Assembly (NCBI GenBank): GCA_027310735.1
Contig: DAIDAH010000157.1
Location: 1-6,333 of the forward strand
Direction: 5' to 3'
Length of the DNA stretch: 6,333 nucleotides
From: Methylotenera sp.
GTDB lineage: Bacteria > Pseudomonadota > Gammaproteobacteria > Burkholderiales > Methylophilaceae
Shown here: positions 5,411 through 6,333 of the stretch, piece after piece
Numbering within the stretch: the first letter of the stretch is position 1
Layout of the letters: each line of letters opens with the position of its first letter
Translations under genes and position numbers: made by a program
Notes under the pieces: generated by a model
The model's input: only the letters and a program-made list of their open reading frames with translations
Database searches by the model: none
What the model was told of the DNA's origin: nothing

Positions 5411-6333
5411 ATGAGCAGTAATGACAGTACATCTGATAAAAGTCTTGAAAAAGCAACGAGTGGTACATTAAATAGCAGCCGACGTGATTTCTTTCGCAAT
5501 ACTGCGGCTGGCGCTTTTGGTGCGGCAGCATTGATGGGTATTGTGCCTAACGCAATTAAAACTAATGCTTGGGCAGCAGGTTCTGATGCGCCTGAGATTA
5601 CTGAGGTAAAGATAGGTTTTATTCCACTGACTGACTGTGCGCCAATTGTAGTCGCAGCTCAAATGGGTTTTGATAAAAAGTATGGCATCAAGATTATTCC
5701 TTCAAAAGAGGCTTCTTGGGCTGCAGTGCGCGATAAAGTTGCTAATGGTGAGTTGCAAGCAGCGCATATTTTATACGGCATGGTTTATGGCGTGCAATTA
5801 GGTATTGGCGGTCAGCAAAAAGACATGGCAGTGCTGATGAGCTTAAATCGCAACGGTCAAGGGATATCTCTTTCTAACCAATTGAAAGAAAAAGGTGTTA
5901 AAGACGGCAGAAGCCTTAAACGCTTACTGGATAACGAAAACCGCGACTACACTTTTGCACAGACGTTTCCGACTGGCACGCATGCAATGTGGCTTAACTA
6001 TTGGCTTGCAGCCAATGGTATTGACCCAGTCAAAGATGTTAAAAACATTGTAGTACCTCCACCACAAATGGTTGCCAATATGCGCATCGGCAATATGGAT
6101 GGCTTCTGTGTTGGTGAGCCATGGAATGCACGTGCGATTTACGACAAGGTCGGTTTCAGTGTCGCTACATCACAAGATATTTGGGTAGATCATCCAGAGA
6201 AAGTATTGGGTACGACCGCGGAATTTGTTGCGAAACATCCAAATACATCTCGCGCCATGATTATGGCCGTATTGGAAGCATGCCGATATATCGAAGCAAC
6301 AGAGAACCGGGTGAAAGTTGCTAAGTTAATTGC
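5411..6333 (+). CDS. nrtA: NrtA-type nitrate ABC transporter substrate-binding protein, Tat-exported (3' end outside window)
   Basis: The frame stays open from the ATG at 5411 to the window end: 307 residues, against roughly 440 for full-length NrtA. AAGGAG (5399-5404) lies 6 nt upstream. The N-terminus carries a twin-arginine signal, SRRDFF (23-28), a hydrophobic segment (32-45) and a possible cleavage site after AWA (53-55); there is no lipobox Cys. The NrtA/CmpA fold follows. Residues at the places that bind nitrate in the cyanobacterial NrtA structure are kept: Trp103 (SWAAVRDK), Gln150 (NGQG), Gly189 and His191 in FPTGTHAMW, and Lys264 (HPEKVLG). Bicarbonate-binding CmpA has different residues at the His and Lys positions, so nitrate or nitrite is the likely ligand. 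The signal argues against NasS, the cytoplasmic homologue. Permease and ATPase genes are expected downstream. Expression is probably controlled by the leader attenuator. Confidence 0.92.
   Translation, partial: MSSNDSTSDKSLEKATSGTLNSSRRDFFRNTAAGAFGAAALMGIVPNAIKTNAWAAGSDAPEITEVKIGFIPLTDCAPIVVAAQMGFDKKYGIKIIPSKEASWAAVRDKVANGELQAAHILYGMVYGVQLGIGGQQKDMAVLMSLNRNGQGISLSNQLKEKGVKDGRSLKRLLDNENRDYTFAQTFPTGTHAMWLNYWLAANGIDPVKDVKNIVVPPPQMVANMRIGNMDGFCVGEPWNARAIYDKVGFSVATSQDIWVDHPEKVLGTTAEFVAKHPNTSRAMIMAVLEACRYIEATENRVKVAKLI

Noticed and set aside
6121..6324. 67-codon + strand frame near the window end
   Set aside because: It is an out-of-frame reading inside nrtA, whose own frame is open through the region with conserved motifs.
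1..6333. tRNA, rRNA, CRISPR array, insertion sequence or phage genes
   Set aside because: No transposase-like frame, terminal inverted repeat, regularly spaced repeat or tRNA-like fold was recognised by eye.

Overview
The window looks like the chromosome of a Gram-negative proteobacterium, most likely a betaproteobacterium. A methylotroph of the Methylophilaceae is a reasonable guess from overall protein character, but the sequence alone cannot prove it. All supported genes lie on the + strand and form two unrelated blocks.

Block 1 (1-4361) is the 3' end of a tightly packed operon for an aryl-polyene-type (APE, xanthomonadin/flexirubin-like) lipid pigment. It starts with the tail of an alpha/beta hydrolase and a membrane-anchored NodB-type polysaccharide deacetylase that overlap by 4 bp. 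Four type II fatty-acid/polyketide-like enzymes follow: a complete ketosynthase (ApeO-like), a half-length ketosynthase-like partner without an active-site Cys (chain-length-factor-like), a hot-dog dehydratase (ApeP-like) and a FabG-type ketoreductase (ApeQ-like). These four overlap by 1, 7 and 4 bp, so they are probably translationally coupled. Together they would supply condensation, reduction and dehydration for building a conjugated polyene chain on an acyl carrier protein. The carrier proteins, ammonia-lyase, ligase and transport genes of such clusters must lie upstream of the window, and the second ketosynthase often found at the end of such clusters is not here.

Block 2 (4362-6333) is a nitrate-assimilation regulatory and uptake locus. 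An AT-rich 227-bp gap carries a well-spaced sigma-54 (-24/-12) promoter, an NtrC-like site about 120 bp upstream of the predicted transcript start, and an IHF-like site between them. Next come a NasT-type ANTAR antiterminator, a leader with two hexaloop hairpins of the ANTAR-target type followed by a strong intrinsic terminator, and the start of nrtA, a Tat-exported nitrate-binding protein cut by the window end.

The likely logic has two tiers. Nitrogen limitation (NtrC/sigma-54) makes NasT. Nitrate then frees NasT to bind the leader hairpins and let transcription through the terminator into the nitrate transporter. The NasS sensor that normally restrains NasT is not next to nasT in this window. 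I see no mobile element, tRNA, rRNA or CRISPR array. Each part belongs to a known family. The most informative content is the regulatory architecture of block 2, not a new protein system.
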